Shown here piece by piece: positions 29,313-39,099 of a DNA stretch of 64,000 nt (position 1 is its first letter; each line of letters begins with the position of its first letter). The notes beneath the pieces are model-generated. The model saw nothing but the letters and a program-made list of their open reading frames with translations, did not search any database and had not been told where the DNA came from. Made by a program: the position numbers and the translations under genes. The DNA is from Terrisporobacter othiniensis (GTDB lineage: Bacteria > Bacillota > Clostridia > Peptostreptococcales > Peptostreptococcaceae), in the NCBI RefSeq assembly GCF_000808015.1, contig NZ_JWHR01000112.1:82137-146136 (forward strand). Direction: 5' to 3'.

Positions 29313-29326
29313 ATATAAATTACTAA

Positions 29327-30277
29327 TTAGAATAAAACACTTACAGATTCATTAGAGAATATTTTCTTAATAGCTTCCCCAAACATTTCTGCCACTGTTA
29401 ATACTTTTATTTTATCAAGTTCTTTTTCTTTAGGAAGTTTTATAGTATCAAGAACTATTAACTCACTAATTGCAGAGTTTTCGATTCTTTCTATAGCTGG
29501 TCCAGATAGTACTGCATGTGTACAACCAGCGTATATGTTTTTAGCCCCAAACTCTTTAAGTGCATTAGCTGCGTTTGTTATAGTTCCTGCTGTATCTATC
29601 ATGTCGTCTAACATGATAACATTTTTACCTTTTACATCTCCTATAAGATTCATTACTTCACAAACATTAGCTTTAGGTCTTCTTTTGTCTATTATAGCTA
29701 GTGGAACTTCTCCTTCTAACTGATTAGCAAACTTTCTAGATCTAGTAACACTTCCTAAGTCTGGTGAAACTACAACTAAATCTTCTAAATTTTTACTATT
29801 AAAGTAGTTAGCTAATAAGTTTCCTCCTAATAAATGATCTAGTGGGATATCAAAGTATCCTTGTATTTGAGAAGCATGTAAGTCCATAGTTAAAACTCTG
29901 TCTGCTCCTGCTGCTGTTATTAAGTTTGCAACTAATTTGGCTGTAATTGGATCTCTTGCCTTAGCTTTTCTGTCTTGTCTTGCATACCCATAATATGGTA
30001 TTACTGCTGTAATTCTTCCTGCAGATGCTCTCTTTAATGCATCTATCATTATTAATAATTCCATTAAGTTATTGTTAACTGGGTTATTAGTAGATTGAAC
30101 TACGAATACATCACAACCTCTAACTGTTTCATTGATATTTACACTTATTTCACCATCGCTAAATGTTGTCACTTGGCAATCAGCAACTTTTACCCCTATA
30201 TATTCTGCGATTTTCTCAGCTAACTCCTTATTTGAATTACCTGCAATAATTTTAATCTCGCTTCCGCTAGTATTCAT
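29327..30277 (-). CDS. prs: ribose-phosphate pyrophosphokinase
   Basis: Makes PRPP from ribose 5-phosphate and ATP for nucleotide, His, Trp and NAD synthesis. The 316-residue protein has the class I signatures [34 protein letters not shown] and the PRPP loop [14 protein letters not shown] follows AGGAGG. It follows glmU at 61 bases, the order seen throughout Firmicutes. Confidence 0.96.
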   Translation of the reverse strand: MNTSGSEIKIIAGNSNKELAEKIAEYIGVKVADCQVTTFSDGEISVNINETVRGCDVFVVQSTNNPVNNNLMELLIMIDALKRASAGRITAVIPYYGYARQDRKAKARDPITAKLVANLITAAGADRVLTMDLHASQIQGYFDIPLDHLLGGNLLANYFNSKNLEDLVVVSPDLGSVTRSRKFANQLEGEVPLAIIDKRRPKANVCEVMNLIGDVKGKNVIMLDDMIDTAGTITNAANALKEFGAKNIYAGCTHAVLSGPAIERIENSAISELIVLDTIKLPKEKELDKIKVLTVAEMFGEAIKKIFSNESVSVLF

Positions 30278-30338
30278 TACTTATCCTCCTGAAAATTATA
30301 TAAATATTATTAGGTGTTTTTCCTAAATTAATAATTAG

Positions 30339-31715
30339 CTATTTATTCTCATCTCTTTTTTCTTTTTTAGCTACCCAACCTTCTTTTACTACCTGTCTTT
30401 GCCTAGCAACTGCTAAAGCTCCTTCAGGTACATCTTCAGTTATAGTAGACCCTGTTGCAATATAGCCTTTTTCCTCAACTGTTACTGGCGCAACTAAATT
30501 TGAGTTAGAACCTATAAATGCTCCATCTTTTACTATTGATTTGAATTTATTTTTTCCATCGTAATTTACAAATACCACTCCACAACCTATATTAACGTCT
30601 TTACCTACATGAGCATCTCCTATATATGAAAGATGTGATGCTTTTGAGTTGTCTTCTATAGTTGCATTTTTAACTTCTACGAAATCACCAATTTTTACAT
30701 GATTTCCAATGTTACTTTTTGGTCTCAAATAAGCATAAGGACCAACTGTAGTATTTTCTCCTACAGTAGAATCTATCACTGTAGAGTTTTTAACTTCTGT
30801 ACAGTTTCCTATTATTGAGTTTGTTATAGAAGTATTCATTCCTATAATACACTCATTTCCTATTTTAGTATTACCATGAAGCATAGCCCCTGGATATACT
30901 ATAGTATCTTGACCTATTTGTACATCTGCTTCTATATAAGTAGCAGCTGGATCTATTATAGTAACTCCATTTAATAAATGGAATTCATTTATTCTATTTC
31001 TCATAAGAGTTTCTGCTTTAGATAATTCTAATCTAGAGTTTACACCCATTAATTCCTCAATTGTAGAACCATTGAATGCCCCAACTTTAAAACCTTTATC
31101 TCTTAATATCTTCATTGTGTCAGTTAAATAATACTCTCCTTGAGCATTGTTATTATCTAGTAAATCTAAAGATTCTCTTAGCATCTTACCTTTAAAACAG
31201 TAGATTCCAGAGTTAATTTCATTTACTGCTAATTCTTCAGCATTCCCATCTTTTTGCTCAACAATTTTTAATAAATCTCCATTTTCATCCCTTATTACTC
31301 TTCCATATCCAGTTGGATTCTCAACTTTTGTAGTTAAAACCGTAGCTGTATATTCATTTTCTATATGATAATCAAATAATTTCTTAAGAGTTTCTTCTTT
31401 TATAAGAGGAGTATCTCCACATAAAATAACTATTGTATCTTCATCATTTATGTATTCTTTTGCCATTTTAACAGCATGACCTGTTCCTAGTTGCTCAGCT
31501 TGCATTGCAATCATAGTATCTTCTGGTAGTATGTTTTTTACAACTTCTGATTCATGACCTAGTATAGCTACTACATCATTAACACCAGATTTTTTTGATA
31601 CATCTATAATATGGTTAACCATTTCTTTTCCGCATACTTTATGAACAACTTTTGGATATTTCGACTTCATTCTTGTACCTTTTCCAGCAGCAAGAATTAT
31701 GGCTTTAAAGTTCAT
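30339..31715 (-). CDS. glmU: bifunctional GlmU uridyltransferase/acetyltransferase
   Basis: Makes UDP-N-acetylglucosamine from glucosamine 1-phosphate in two steps. The 458-residue protein has an N-terminal pyrophosphorylase domain (LAAGKGTRMKSKYPK near residue 8) and a C-terminal left-handed beta-helix (about 250-440) carrying the acetyltransferase site (KNATIEDNSKASHLSYIGDA). I use the ATG at 31715 because GGAGTG precedes it; the frame opens six codons earlier without a site. glmU-prs is a conserved pair. Confidence 0.95.
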   Translation of the reverse strand: MNFKAIILAAGKGTRMKSKYPKVVHKVCGKEMVNHIIDVSKKSGVNDVVAILGHESEVVKNILPEDTMIAMQAEQLGTGHAVKMAKEYINDEDTIVILCGDTPLIKEETLKKLFDYHIENEYTATVLTTKVENPTGYGRVIRDENGDLLKIVEQKDGNAEELAVNEINSGIYCFKGKMLRESLDLLDNNNAQGEYYLTDTMKILRDKGFKVGAFNGSTIEELMGVNSRLELSKAETLMRNRINEFHLLNGVTIIDPAATYIEADVQIGQDTIVYPGAMLHGNTKIGNECIIGMNTSITNSIIGNCTEVKNSTVIDSTVGENTTVGPYAYLRPKSNIGNHVKIGDFVEVKNATIEDNSKASHLSYIGDAHVGKDVNIGCGVVFVNYDGKNKFKSIVKDGAFIGSNSNLVAPVTVEEKGYIATGSTITEDVPEGALAVARQRQVVKEGWVAKKEKRDENK

Positions 31716-31882
31716 ATTTTCACTCCATTTCAATAAAGTTTTTTATAATTGTTATTATTAAGGTGTATTATTTCCTAAATAGTATACAATTCAATCGTAT
31801 TATTATCATTTATAATATAGCATTTTTTTTATAAAAATACTAGGTTTTTGTATTTCTTTACATTATCTTATTATACACAAAA

Positions 31883-31917
31883 ATAGCAGCAACTATAAAT
31901 TGAGCAGTTACTGCTAT
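31883..31917 (-). terminator. tyrS terminator
   Basis: Interrupted stem ATAGCAGC / ACTGCTAT with additional pairing toward the loop; on minus followed by TTTTTGTG. It lies 26 bases beyond the tyrS stop. Confidence 0.65.
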
Positions 31918-31942
31918 CTATTTATTAAATTATTCTATATGA

Positions 31943-33172
31943 TTATTTTACAACTACTCTTTGGAACTTTTTCTTTCCACGTTTTATAACCATACCATCA
32001 CCAGTTAAATCATCTTTTGCAAATGTAGCTTTAAAATCAGTTACTTTTTCACCATTCACAGTTACTCCACCTTGTTCTACATTACGTCTACCTTCAGATC
32101 TAGTTGGAGCTAGTCCACTTTTAACTAATAAAGATATTATATCTATATTTCCATCAGTTAAATCTGCATCAGTAAGTTCTGTTGTAGGCATATTATCATG
32201 TGCAGCACCTGAGAATAAAGCTCTTGCACTTTCTTGGGCTTTTGTTGCTTCATCTTCATCGTGAACAAGTTTAGTTAATTCAAATGCTAATACTTCTTTA
32301 GCTTCATTGATTCTATTATCTTCCCATTTTTCCATAGCTTCTATTTCTTCTAATGGTAGGAATGTTAACATACGCATACATTTGAATACATCAGCATCTG
32401 CAACATTTCTCCAGTATTGATAGAATTCAAACGGAGAAGTTTTGTTTGGATCTAGCCATACTGCACCATTAGCTGTTTTACCCATTTTATTTCCTTCTGA
32501 GTTAAGAAGTAATGTTATAGTTAATGCATAAGCATTTTCTCCTAATTTACGTCTTATTAATTCTGTACCAGCAAGCATATTACTCCATTGGTCATTTCCA
32601 CCTAATTGCATTTGACATCCGTATTTTTCGTATAAGTGATAGAAGTCAAAAGCTTGCATTATCATGTAGTTGAATTCTAAGAAACTAAGTCCTCTCTCCA
32701 TTCTGCTTTTGTAACATTCAAAGCTAAGCATTCTATTAACACTAAAATGAGTTCCAACTTCTCTTAATAGTTCTACATAATTTAAATCTAATAACCAATC
32801 TGCATTGTTTACTAATAAAGCTTTATCTTCACCAAATTCTATAAATTTACTCATTTGTTTTTTGAAACATTCACAATTGTAATTGATTTGTTCCGGAGTC
32901 ATCATTTTTCTCATATCTGTTCTTCCAGATGGATCACCTATCATAGTAGTTCCTCCACCAACAAGTGCTATTGGCTTGTTTCCTGCCATCTGTAATCTTT
33001 TCATTAAGCATAGGGCCATAAAGTGTCCTACATGTAAACTATCTGCAGTTGCATCAAATCCTATATAGAATACTGCTTTACCTGCGTTTATAAGTTCTTT
33101 TAACTCCTCTTCATCTGTTACTTGAGCAACTAATCCTCTAGCAACTAATTCATCGTAAGTCGTCATTGACAT
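31943..33172 (-). CDS. tyrS: tyrosyl-tRNA synthetase
   Basis: Charges tRNA-Tyr. The 409-residue protein has the class I HIGH-type motif HVGHF near residue 47, the KMSKS-type motif KMGKT near 230, and a C-terminal S4 RNA-binding domain (about 345-405, [20 protein letters not shown]). The ATG follows GGAGAG. Expression is controlled by the T-box leader directly upstream. Insertion between glmU and spoVG differs from the Bacillus order. Confidence 0.96.
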   Translation of the reverse strand: MSMTTYDELVARGLVAQVTDEEELKELINAGKAVFYIGFDATADSLHVGHFMALCLMKRLQMAGNKPIALVGGGTTMIGDPSGRTDMRKMMTPEQINYNCECFKKQMSKFIEFGEDKALLVNNADWLLDLNYVELLREVGTHFSVNRMLSFECYKSRMERGLSFLEFNYMIMQAFDFYHLYEKYGCQMQLGGNDQWSNMLAGTELIRRKLGENAYALTITLLLNSEGNKMGKTANGAVWLDPNKTSPFEFYQYWRNVADADVFKCMRMLTFLPLEEIEAMEKWEDNRINEAKEVLAFELTKLVHDEDEATKAQESARALFSGAAHDNMPTTELTDADLTDGNIDIISLLVKSGLAPTRSEGRRNVEQGGVTVNGEKVTDFKATFAKDDLTGDGMVIKRGKKKFQRVVVK

Positions 33173-33231
33173 AGTTTTTCTCTCCTTATTTTTATATTTT
33201 AAAAATCAATTTTATAATTTCTTTATAATAA

Positions 33232-33470
33232 AAAAGCCCTCGTCCTAAAAAAGGACGAGGGCATATCTCGCGTTACCACCTTTGTTTGTAAACAGCTCAC
33301 ACTGCTTACCTCAGTTAGTATCTAAATAAATACTATGACACTATAACGTGTGTCAAATTCGTCACAGCCTACTAAACATTTGTCTTTCAGTGCGAAGCTC
33401 AAAGATGTATTCATAATTAATTGTATATGCACCTCTCATCAACCGGTAACTTTCTGTTTATCTTAATTAA
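33232..33470 (-). promoter_or_regulatory. T-box riboswitch, tyrosine, controlling tyrS
   Basis: The conserved T-box TGGTAACGCGAGAT is at 33265-33278 on minus, followed by terminator arms at 33236-33245 and 33253-33262 and a T run. Stem I contains the GATGAGA motif and a specifier triplet UAC (33407-33409, GAAUACAUC), a tyrosine codon followed by A as is usual. Uncharged tRNA-Tyr would favour the antiterminator and read-through into tyrS. Confidence 0.92.
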
Positions 33471-33535
33471 TTACTACTTGTTCTTATCATTGCTTTTCTA
33501 TAAAACTAATTTTTATATTTATATCTCATGATAAT

Positions 33536-33564
33536 ATCATAATTTTATTTCATGTTTTTGTCAA
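33536..33564 (-). promoter_or_regulatory. sigma-A promoter of the tyrS T-box transcript
   Basis: On minus, -35 TTGACA (33559-33564), 17-base spacer, -10 TATGAT (33536-33541), about 65 bases before the T-box stem I. Confidence 0.7.
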
Positions 33565-33688
33565 CATTTCTTCAAATCTAATAATATTTTTTATTTTATA
33601 ATATTTTCACTTATATGTTTTTTATTATTAACCACAAAACAAAAATAATACATTATAAACGCAAAAGTTTATTTTTTCACATAAAAAA

Positions 33689-33707
33689 GAGTCGACTACA
33701 TCGACTC
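33689..33707 (-). terminator. spoVG terminator
   Basis: Arms GAGTCGA (33689-33695) and TCGACTC (33701-33707) with a T6 run on minus. Confidence 0.8.
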
Positions 33708-33746
33708 ATTTATTACAATTCTTTATAACATTCCAACTTAATTGAA

Positions 33747-34025
33747 TTACTCTGCTGCAACTTCTAGTTGAGCTAAAGCTTCTTCGTAAGCTTTTAAAAC
33801 TGCATCTTCTAAAACTTGTCTCATTTCTGCGTTTATTGGATGAGCGATATCTCTAAAGTTACCTTCCCCAACTTTTCTACTTGGCATAGCTATGAATAGT
33901 CCATTTTGTCCTTCGATAACTTTTATATCGTGTACTACGAATAAATTATCAAAAGTTATTGAAACTATACATTTCATTTTCCCCTCATCAGTAATTTTTC
34001 TTACTCTTACGTCAGTTATGTTCAT
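33747..34025 (-). CDS. spoVG: SpoVG, RNA/DNA-binding regulator
   Basis: Small nucleic-acid-binding regulator affecting sporulation, division and envelope genes. The 92-residue protein starts [20 protein letters not shown] and contains the conserved segment [20 protein letters not shown] typical of SpoVG, followed by a helical tail. GGGGG precedes the start with GAGGT nearer. It lies between purR and the tyrS leader; a sigma-H promoter precedes it. Confidence 0.95.
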   Translation of the reverse strand: MNITDVRVRKITDEGKMKCIVSITFDNLFVVHDIKVIEGQNGLFIAMPSRKVGEGNFRDIAHPINAEMRQVLEDAVLKAYEEALAQLEVAAE

Positions 34026-34096
34026 ACCTCAATATCCCCCTTTGTGATTTTGACAAAATACAATTTACCCAATATAATTATAAACTGTTTGGTAAA

Positions 34097-34125
34097 TAAT
34101 TCTATACTTTTTTAAAAATTCCTTT
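34097..34125 (-). promoter_or_regulatory. sigma-H promoter of spoVG
   Basis: On minus, AAAGGAATT (34117-34125), 11-base spacer, ATAGAATTA (34097-34105). Both elements match the sigma-H consensus RNAGGAWWW and RNNGAATWW at every position with the standard spacing. Bacillus spoVG is a classic sigma-H gene. Confidence 0.75.
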
Positions 34126-34190
34126 TATTTTTCTGAATCTTTTTTATTTTTTATTTACAAAAATAATTATACAGTTAAAATTAGTTAGAA

Positions 34191-35066
34191 TTACTCATCA
34201 ATTTCATCATCAATATGATCTAAAAGGTCGTCCATAACATCTTCTGTCCTATACTCATCTTTAAAAGTTTTTAAATTTGGTTTAACAAGTATTTCATTTT
34301 CGATTGTATCTATTTCTATCAAAGATATGTAATCTTCAACTAATTTCTTCTCTGGTGTAGATGTTGTTATGAATACCCCTGTTCCTATTACTTCTGCACC
34401 GAATTCATTCATAAGCTGAGTCATACCTTTTATAGTTCCTCCACCTCTCATAAAGTCATCTATAAGAATAACTTTACTTCCTGGCTTAACAGCTTTTCTT
34501 GGTAAACTCATACTTTCTACTTTTGAACTATCTCCCGTAACATAAGTCATACTTAATGTTGGCCCCTCAGAAACCTTTATGTCTTTTCTTATTATTACTA
34601 ATGGTAAATTCATTGCCTTTGCAGTCATTAGGGCCATAGGTATTCCTTTAGTCTCCATAGTAACTACATAATCCGCATTAGAGTAATCTATATTTGAAGC
34701 AAATATCTTACCAATTTTAGCTACAACTGTTGGATCATATATTAAATCTATTAAATATAGAAATCTTCCTGATAAAATTCTGTCTGGCGAACTTATCTTC
34801 TCGCATAATTCCATTAGGAAGTTTTGATTTTCTTGTATTGATGTTTTAGGTATGTATTTAACTCCACCAGCCGCTCCAGAAATTGTTATAACCTTACCTA
34901 ATTGTAATTTTTCAAATACATTTTTTACAACTAATAAATCTTCACTAATTGTAGATTTGGCAGCATTAAATGTTTCTGTAAAATAGCTTAATGTATAAAT
35001 TTTATTTGGATTGTCAGATAATATCTTAACAATAGCACCAATTCTTTCCGTTCTCTTAAACTTCAT
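34191..35066 (-). CDS. purR: purine operon repressor PurR (Gram-positive type)
   Basis: PRPP-responsive repressor of purine genes. The 291-residue protein has an N-terminal winged helix (1-70) and a phosphoribosyltransferase-like domain with the PRPP loop VILIDDFMRGGGT near 204-216. ATG follows AGGAGG. It is divergent from murC across 233 bases. I see no clear PurBox pair in that gap. A very acidic C-terminus (DDLLDHIDDEIDE) closes the protein. Confidence 0.93.
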   Translation of the reverse strand: MKFKRTERIGAIVKILSDNPNKIYTLSYFTETFNAAKSTISEDLLVVKNVFEKLQLGKVITISGAAGGVKYIPKTSIQENQNFLMELCEKISSPDRILSGRFLYLIDLIYDPTVVAKIGKIFASNIDYSNADYVVTMETKGIPMALMTAKAMNLPLVIIRKDIKVSEGPTLSMTYVTGDSSKVESMSLPRKAVKPGSKVILIDDFMRGGGTIKGMTQLMNEFGAEVIGTGVFITTSTPEKKLVEDYISLIEIDTIENEILVKPNLKTFKDEYRTEDVMDDLLDHIDDEIDE

Positions 35067-35299
35067 TATTTTCGTAACCTCCTACAATTACAACTATTTA
35101 TGGTATCAAAGTAAATAATGCATAAGATTTTATTATATGATATAATATTAGTTATGTTTCATATATTTTGAAAAAATAAATAAACTATAATATATGAATT
35201 AGTATATGCATATGATACTTAAAATATTGAACATTATTTAATTATACCACAAAAATTGTTCTTGTTATAGAAATAAATAAAATGAAAGGTGGTTTTATT

Positions 35300-36658
35300 A
35301 TGAAGATACATTTCATCGGTATAGGCGGAATAAGTATGAGTGCTCTAGCTGAAATATGTCTTAATAAAGGCTACGAAGTTTCAGGCTCTGACATGAGTAA
35401 ATCTTCAATGACAGACAAACTTCAATCACAAGGTGCAAAAATTTATATTGGCCAAAAAAAAGAAAACATTGCTGATGGACTAGACATGGTAGTTTACACT
35501 GCTGCTATACATCCAGACAATGAAGAGCTTATGGCTGCAAAAGATAAAAATATACTGACAATAAATAGAGCTGCATTTTTAGGGCAAATAATGAGAGAGT
35601 ACAAAAACTCAATAGCAGTTTCGGGTACCCATGGAAAAACTACAACTACTTCTATGTTATCAACAATATTTGGTTCAACTAACTTAGATCCAACAATCTT
35701 AGTTGGTGGTAACTTAAAGTCAATTGGTGGAAACGTAAAAATAGGTAACTCACAAAACTTTATAACAGAAGCCTGTGAGTATACAGATAGTTTCCTAAAC
35801 TTTAACCCTAAAATAGCAATCGTTTTAAATATAGAAGAAGATCATCTTGATTACTTCTCTGGAATAGAGGAAATCAAAGCTTCATTTAATAAATTTGGAA
35901 AACTACTACCTAAAGATGGTCACTTTATAATAAATGGTGACAGTCCCAACACTGATGGAATATTACATGATGTTAAGGCTAATGTGATTAAATATGGTAA
36001 AGAAGCTTCAAATGATGTTATCATAAAAAATATTCATTTTAATGATAGTGGTTTTGGATCATTTGATTTAACTTACTTTGGAAAAGATTTAGGTACGTTC
36101 CAATTAGCAGTTCCTGGTGTTCACAATATTTATAATGCTACTTCTGCTATAATAGTTTCATTAGTTTCTGGAATAAACGCAGAAGACATAAAAGAAAGTA
36201 TTATAAAATATACAGGTGTTGGAAGAAGATTCGAGATTAAAGGTAGCTACAATGATGCTTTAATAGTTGATGATTATGCTCATCATCCAACAGAGTTAAA
36301 AGCTACTTTAGCTGCAGCTAAAAAGTTAAAAAAATCTACTTTATGGTGTGTGTTCCAACCTCACACTTACAGTAGAACAAAATCTCTTTTCAATGAATTC
36401 GGAGAAGCATTCTACTCTGCAGACAAAGTTATAATAACTGATATCTATGCTGCCAGAGAAGATGATCCAGGGGATATTCATTCTAAAGACTTAGTTGAAA
36501 AATTATATCACAACAATGTAGATGCTATATATATCAGCAAATTCGAAGATATTGTTGATTATCTAAAAGATAATATACAACCTAACGATTTACTAATAAC
36601 TGCTGGAGCAGGTCCTGTTTATCGTATTGGTGAATTGTTACTTGAAAAAAATAAATAA
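35300..36658 (+). CDS. murC: UDP-N-acetylmuramate-L-alanine ligase
   Basis: Adds L-alanine to UDP-MurNAc, the first amino acid of the peptidoglycan stem. The 452-residue protein has a Rossmann-type N-domain ([17 protein letters not shown]), the ATP loop [10 protein letters not shown] near 108, and the C-terminal ligase domain with [14 protein letters not shown] and [10 protein letters not shown] start at 35300 because AAAGGTGG precedes it; the frame opens six codons earlier. It is the first plus-strand gene, divergent from purR. Confidence 0.95.
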   Translation: MKIHFIGIGGISMSALAEICLNKGYEVSGSDMSKSSMTDKLQSQGAKIYIGQKKENIADGLDMVVYTAAIHPDNEELMAAKDKNILTINRAAFLGQIMREYKNSIAVSGTHGKTTTTSMLSTIFGSTNLDPTILVGGNLKSIGGNVKIGNSQNFITEACEYTDSFLNFNPKIAIVLNIEEDHLDYFSGIEEIKASFNKFGKLLPKDGHFIINGDSPNTDGILHDVKANVIKYGKEASNDVIIKNIHFNDSGFGSFDLTYFGKDLGTFQLAVPGVHNIYNATSAIIVSLVSGINAEDIKESIIKYTGVGRRFEIKGSYNDALIVDDYAHHPTELKATLAAAKKLKKSTLWCVFQPHTYSRTKSLFNEFGEAFYSADKVIITDIYAAREDDPGDIHSKDLVEKLYHNNVDAIYISKFEDIVDYLKDNIQPNDLLITAGAGPVYRIGELLLEKNK

Positions 36659-36664
36659 TCGTTA

Positions 36665-36706
36665 AAAAAGAGTAGAAAATTTGATAAATCAAATCTTCTA
36701 CTCTTT
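36665..36706. terminator. bidirectional terminator between murC and its convergent neighbour
   Basis: Long stem GAGTAGAAAATTTGAT / ATCAAATCTTCTACTC with A runs before and T runs after on both strands, directly after the murC stop and at the end of the convergent gene. Confidence 0.8.
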
Positions 36707-36708
36707 TT

Positions 36709-37500
36709 CTATTTTTTAGATAATTTAAAAATATCATCTTTAATATAATCATATAAAGCTGTATGAACTTCGTAGTAAGAATTTAAATCTTTTGATTCAA
36801 TTTTTACATAGTCAGCTCCCATAACCTCAACTTTTGCTTCATAATTATCTGCTTTAATTTGAATTACAAAATTATACTTACTTCGTTGCTTACTTTTTTC
36901 TGGTTGAACCTTTCCAACTACCCTTTTTGCAGCCATCGTATTTGCTAAGTCATCATATTTCCACTTACTTAAATTCTTTGTTGTATCCTTGTAAGTTATT
37001 TTAACTTCTTTCCATGTTTTATATTGTTTAATAAAATCAAAAGAAGTATAAATACTCTTATTCAATAATTTTTCCAGTTCATCTTTAGATGCTACAGGAA
37101 TTTTATAATATTCTTCTTCGTTAACCGTATAAATCCTTATTACATCTAAATTTGTTGAAAACTTTAGTCCATCATCTGAATACCCTTCATAAGTAGATTC
37201 ATAAGATGCTGGTTTTCTTATTTTACTAATATCTTCAAAAGAATATCTTAACTCTTCTAATAATTGCTCATCTACTCTAACATCTGATACAATCCCATCA
37301 GATAAATACACTTTATCCTTCTCTTTTAATTGTTTAAGTAATGATCTATTATCTTCAGGCTCCTCTATTTTCACTGCATTGTCCTTACTACTGCTTTCTT
37401 CTTTAGAGAAAAGAGTAAATGATACAATATATACGCCAAAAAATAGTATAATAGCTGCAACTAAGAACACTGATTTTTTTATTTTTCTTCTTTTAGCCAT
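36709..37500 (-). CDS. uncharacterised membrane-anchored protein
   Basis: I do not recognise this 263-residue protein. A basic N-terminus (AKRRKIKKS) is followed by one hydrophobic span (about 11-32), then a Ser/Lys/Glu-rich linker and an extracytoplasmic domain with mixed alpha/beta character and many Tyr and Lys residues. No enzyme motif or cysteine is evident. The ATG at 37500 follows GGGGG with normal spacing. It is convergent with murC and downstream of the acidic-repeat protein, and may be transcribed with it. Confidence 0.7.
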   Translation of the reverse strand: MAKRRKIKKSVFLVAAIILFFGVYIVSFTLFSKEESSSKDNAVKIEEPEDNRSLLKQLKEKDKVYLSDGIVSDVRVDEQLLEELRYSFEDISKIRKPASYESTYEGYSDDGLKFSTNLDVIRIYTVNEEEYYKIPVASKDELEKLLNKSIYTSFDFIKQYKTWKEVKITYKDTTKNLSKWKYDDLANTMAAKRVVGKVQPEKSKQRSKYNFVIQIKADNYEAKVEVMGADYVKIESKDLNSYYEVHTALYDYIKDDIFKLSKK

Positions 37501-37641
37501 GTCTTACCCCCGGTTAAATGTTTTATATAACTATTATATAACTTTTTGTAGTTAATTTTAAGTTTAATTTATTTTAAAGTGTTCTTTTACTCCCATCTCT
37601 TTTACTATTTAATGTTTATTACCTAATTTAAACTATTAAAT

Positions 37642-38904
37642 TTACTTAACTATTCTTCTTGCTTTACAATCAATGAAACATAACCAGTAACCTAAAGAAT
37701 TATTTCTATTATCACACGCTTGATATCTAGTAAATCCTGTATGCCCCTTATCAGGTTGCTCATTTTTTTTCCCTGGAACTGCATAAATATAATATTGTCT
37801 CTTATTATATTCATCATATTGTACTCCAAATAAGTAGTGTCTGTATTTATAAGACTGCATTACAGCATCGCTATACATAGTATAGTTCAAAGAGTTTACA
37901 TAACCTAAGTATGGCATTGTATAGCCACATAAAGTAGTTGGATTAATTTCTATTTTCCACCATCTAGTGCTATCAATATAATCTGCTACAAAAGGCTTTA
38001 CTTCTCTAAAGTATTTTAATCCTTTTTTAATCTGTCTTGGCATTAATAATATACCTGCTGTTTTAGTTGATTCTGGCTTAGTTTTTACTGTTTCATAAGT
38101 ATTTTTTGTGTACTGCTTTTCTAAAGCAGATTTTGCTTTATTAATTTTCTTTTCAATATAGTCATCATTTCTGCTTTTACTATTTTTCTTTTGTTGAGGT
38201 TTAGGTCGTATGTTTGTCTGAACTGATTCTTCGTATTCTTCATCATATATTTCTTCATATTCCTCATATTCTTCATCATCATCTTCATCTTCATCTTCAT
38301 CAATTTCTTCATAAATAATCTCTTCATATTCGTATTCATTATCTCTTACATCATCATCTTCAACATATTCTATCTCTTCATATTCTTCATACTCATATTC
38401 ATCCTCATTGTCATCAACTTCCTCATAATCAGAATTCTCATCTCTATCATCGTCTACCTCAATATATTCTACTTCTTCATATTCATACTCATCATCTTCT
38501 TCTACTTCTTCAAATTTGTATTGAGGAGGAAATAAAATTTCTTCAAAGTTATCTATTTTACTTCCCTTAAAACCTATAAGCGGAACCGCTTTATCTTGTA
38601 TAACCGCTATTCCTTTAATGTCTATATCATCGTCACCCATATCTAGACTAAATTCACCTTTTCCTTGACTATTCACATTAAAATTACCTAAATCTATAGT
38701 TTCGTAGTCACTTCTTATTGCTACTACTGAATAACCTTCACTTACACTTTTTAGATTTTCAGCATACAAAGCTATGACTGATTTTTCATCAGTGACTTCA
38801 ATTTTTGCAAAAGCCTTTGGCGACACTTTTTCTTTAAATCTATAATTCATGTCTTTCGCTTCTAGCATGATGTAATCTCTTTTAAACTTTCTTTTGGTAG
38901 CCAT
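37642..38904 (-). CDS. uncharacterised protein with long acidic Glu/Asp/Tyr tract
   Basis: Three-part protein of 420 residues. Residues 1-125 form a beta-rich domain without a signal peptide. About 130-235 is almost wholly Glu, Asp and Tyr in short repeats such as EYEEVEY and YEEYEEIYDEEYEE. The C-terminal 140 residues are a compact aromatic-rich domain (STRWWKIEINPTTLCGYTMP; YDEYNKRQYYIYAVPGK). I start at 38904, after AAGGGGTGAG. The C-terminal part looks conserved and spore-surface proteins can carry such tracts, but I cannot name a family and do not assign a function. Confidence 0.75.
   Translation of the reverse strand: MATKRKFKRDYIMLEAKDMNYRFKEKVSPKAFAKIEVTDEKSVIALYAENLKSVSEGYSVVAIRSDYETIDLGNFNVNSQGKGEFSLDMGDDDIDIKGIAVIQDKAVPLIGFKGSKIDNFEEILFPPQYKFEEVEEDDEYEYEEVEYIEVDDDRDENSDYEEVDDNEDEYEYEEYEEIEYVEDDDVRDNEYEYEEIIYEEIDEDEDEDDDEEYEEYEEIYDEEYEESVQTNIRPKPQQKKNSKSRNDDYIEKKINKAKSALEKQYTKNTYETVKTKPESTKTAGILLMPRQIKKGLKYFREVKPFVADYIDSTRWWKIEINPTTLCGYTMPYLGYVNSLNYTMYSDAVMQSYKYRHYLFGVQYDEYNKRQYYIYAVPGKKNEQPDKGHTGFTRYQACDNRNNSLGYWLCFIDCKARRIVK
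38240..38520. repeat. low-complexity tandem triplet region inside the acidic-tract gene
   Basis: On plus the DNA is nearly all TTC, TCA, ATC and ATA triplets in imperfect repeats (for example TCTTCATATTCATACTCATC), coding for the Glu/Asp/Tyr tract on minus. Slippage-prone composition makes length variation between strains likely. Confidence 0.7.
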
Positions 38905-39099
38905 TAGTTTCTCACCCCTTAACATAATCTCTCAAGAAATTATATGTAAATGCCTTTTTAAAAAGTACCACTTTACCTTTTAGAACGTAACAATTTAATA
39001 CCATTTATTATAATTTTTTAACTATTTTTATTTTGCTTATAATATTATTTATTTTGCAAAAACTTATATTACTATAATTTTATAACTAAGGAGATTAAT

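Noticed and set aside
35067..35299. PurBox operator between purR and murC
   Set aside because: I looked for CCGAAC/GTTCGG-type half sites and saw none, so no operator is claimed.
38121..38339. 72-codon Met/Lys-rich minus-strand frame
   Set aside because: Alternate frame of the triplet-repeat tract in the acidic protein gene; composition is a by-product of the repeat.
38240..38520. Repeat tract considered as a CRISPR array
   Set aside because: Units are 3-15 bases, contiguous and in frame with a gene; there are no spacers.
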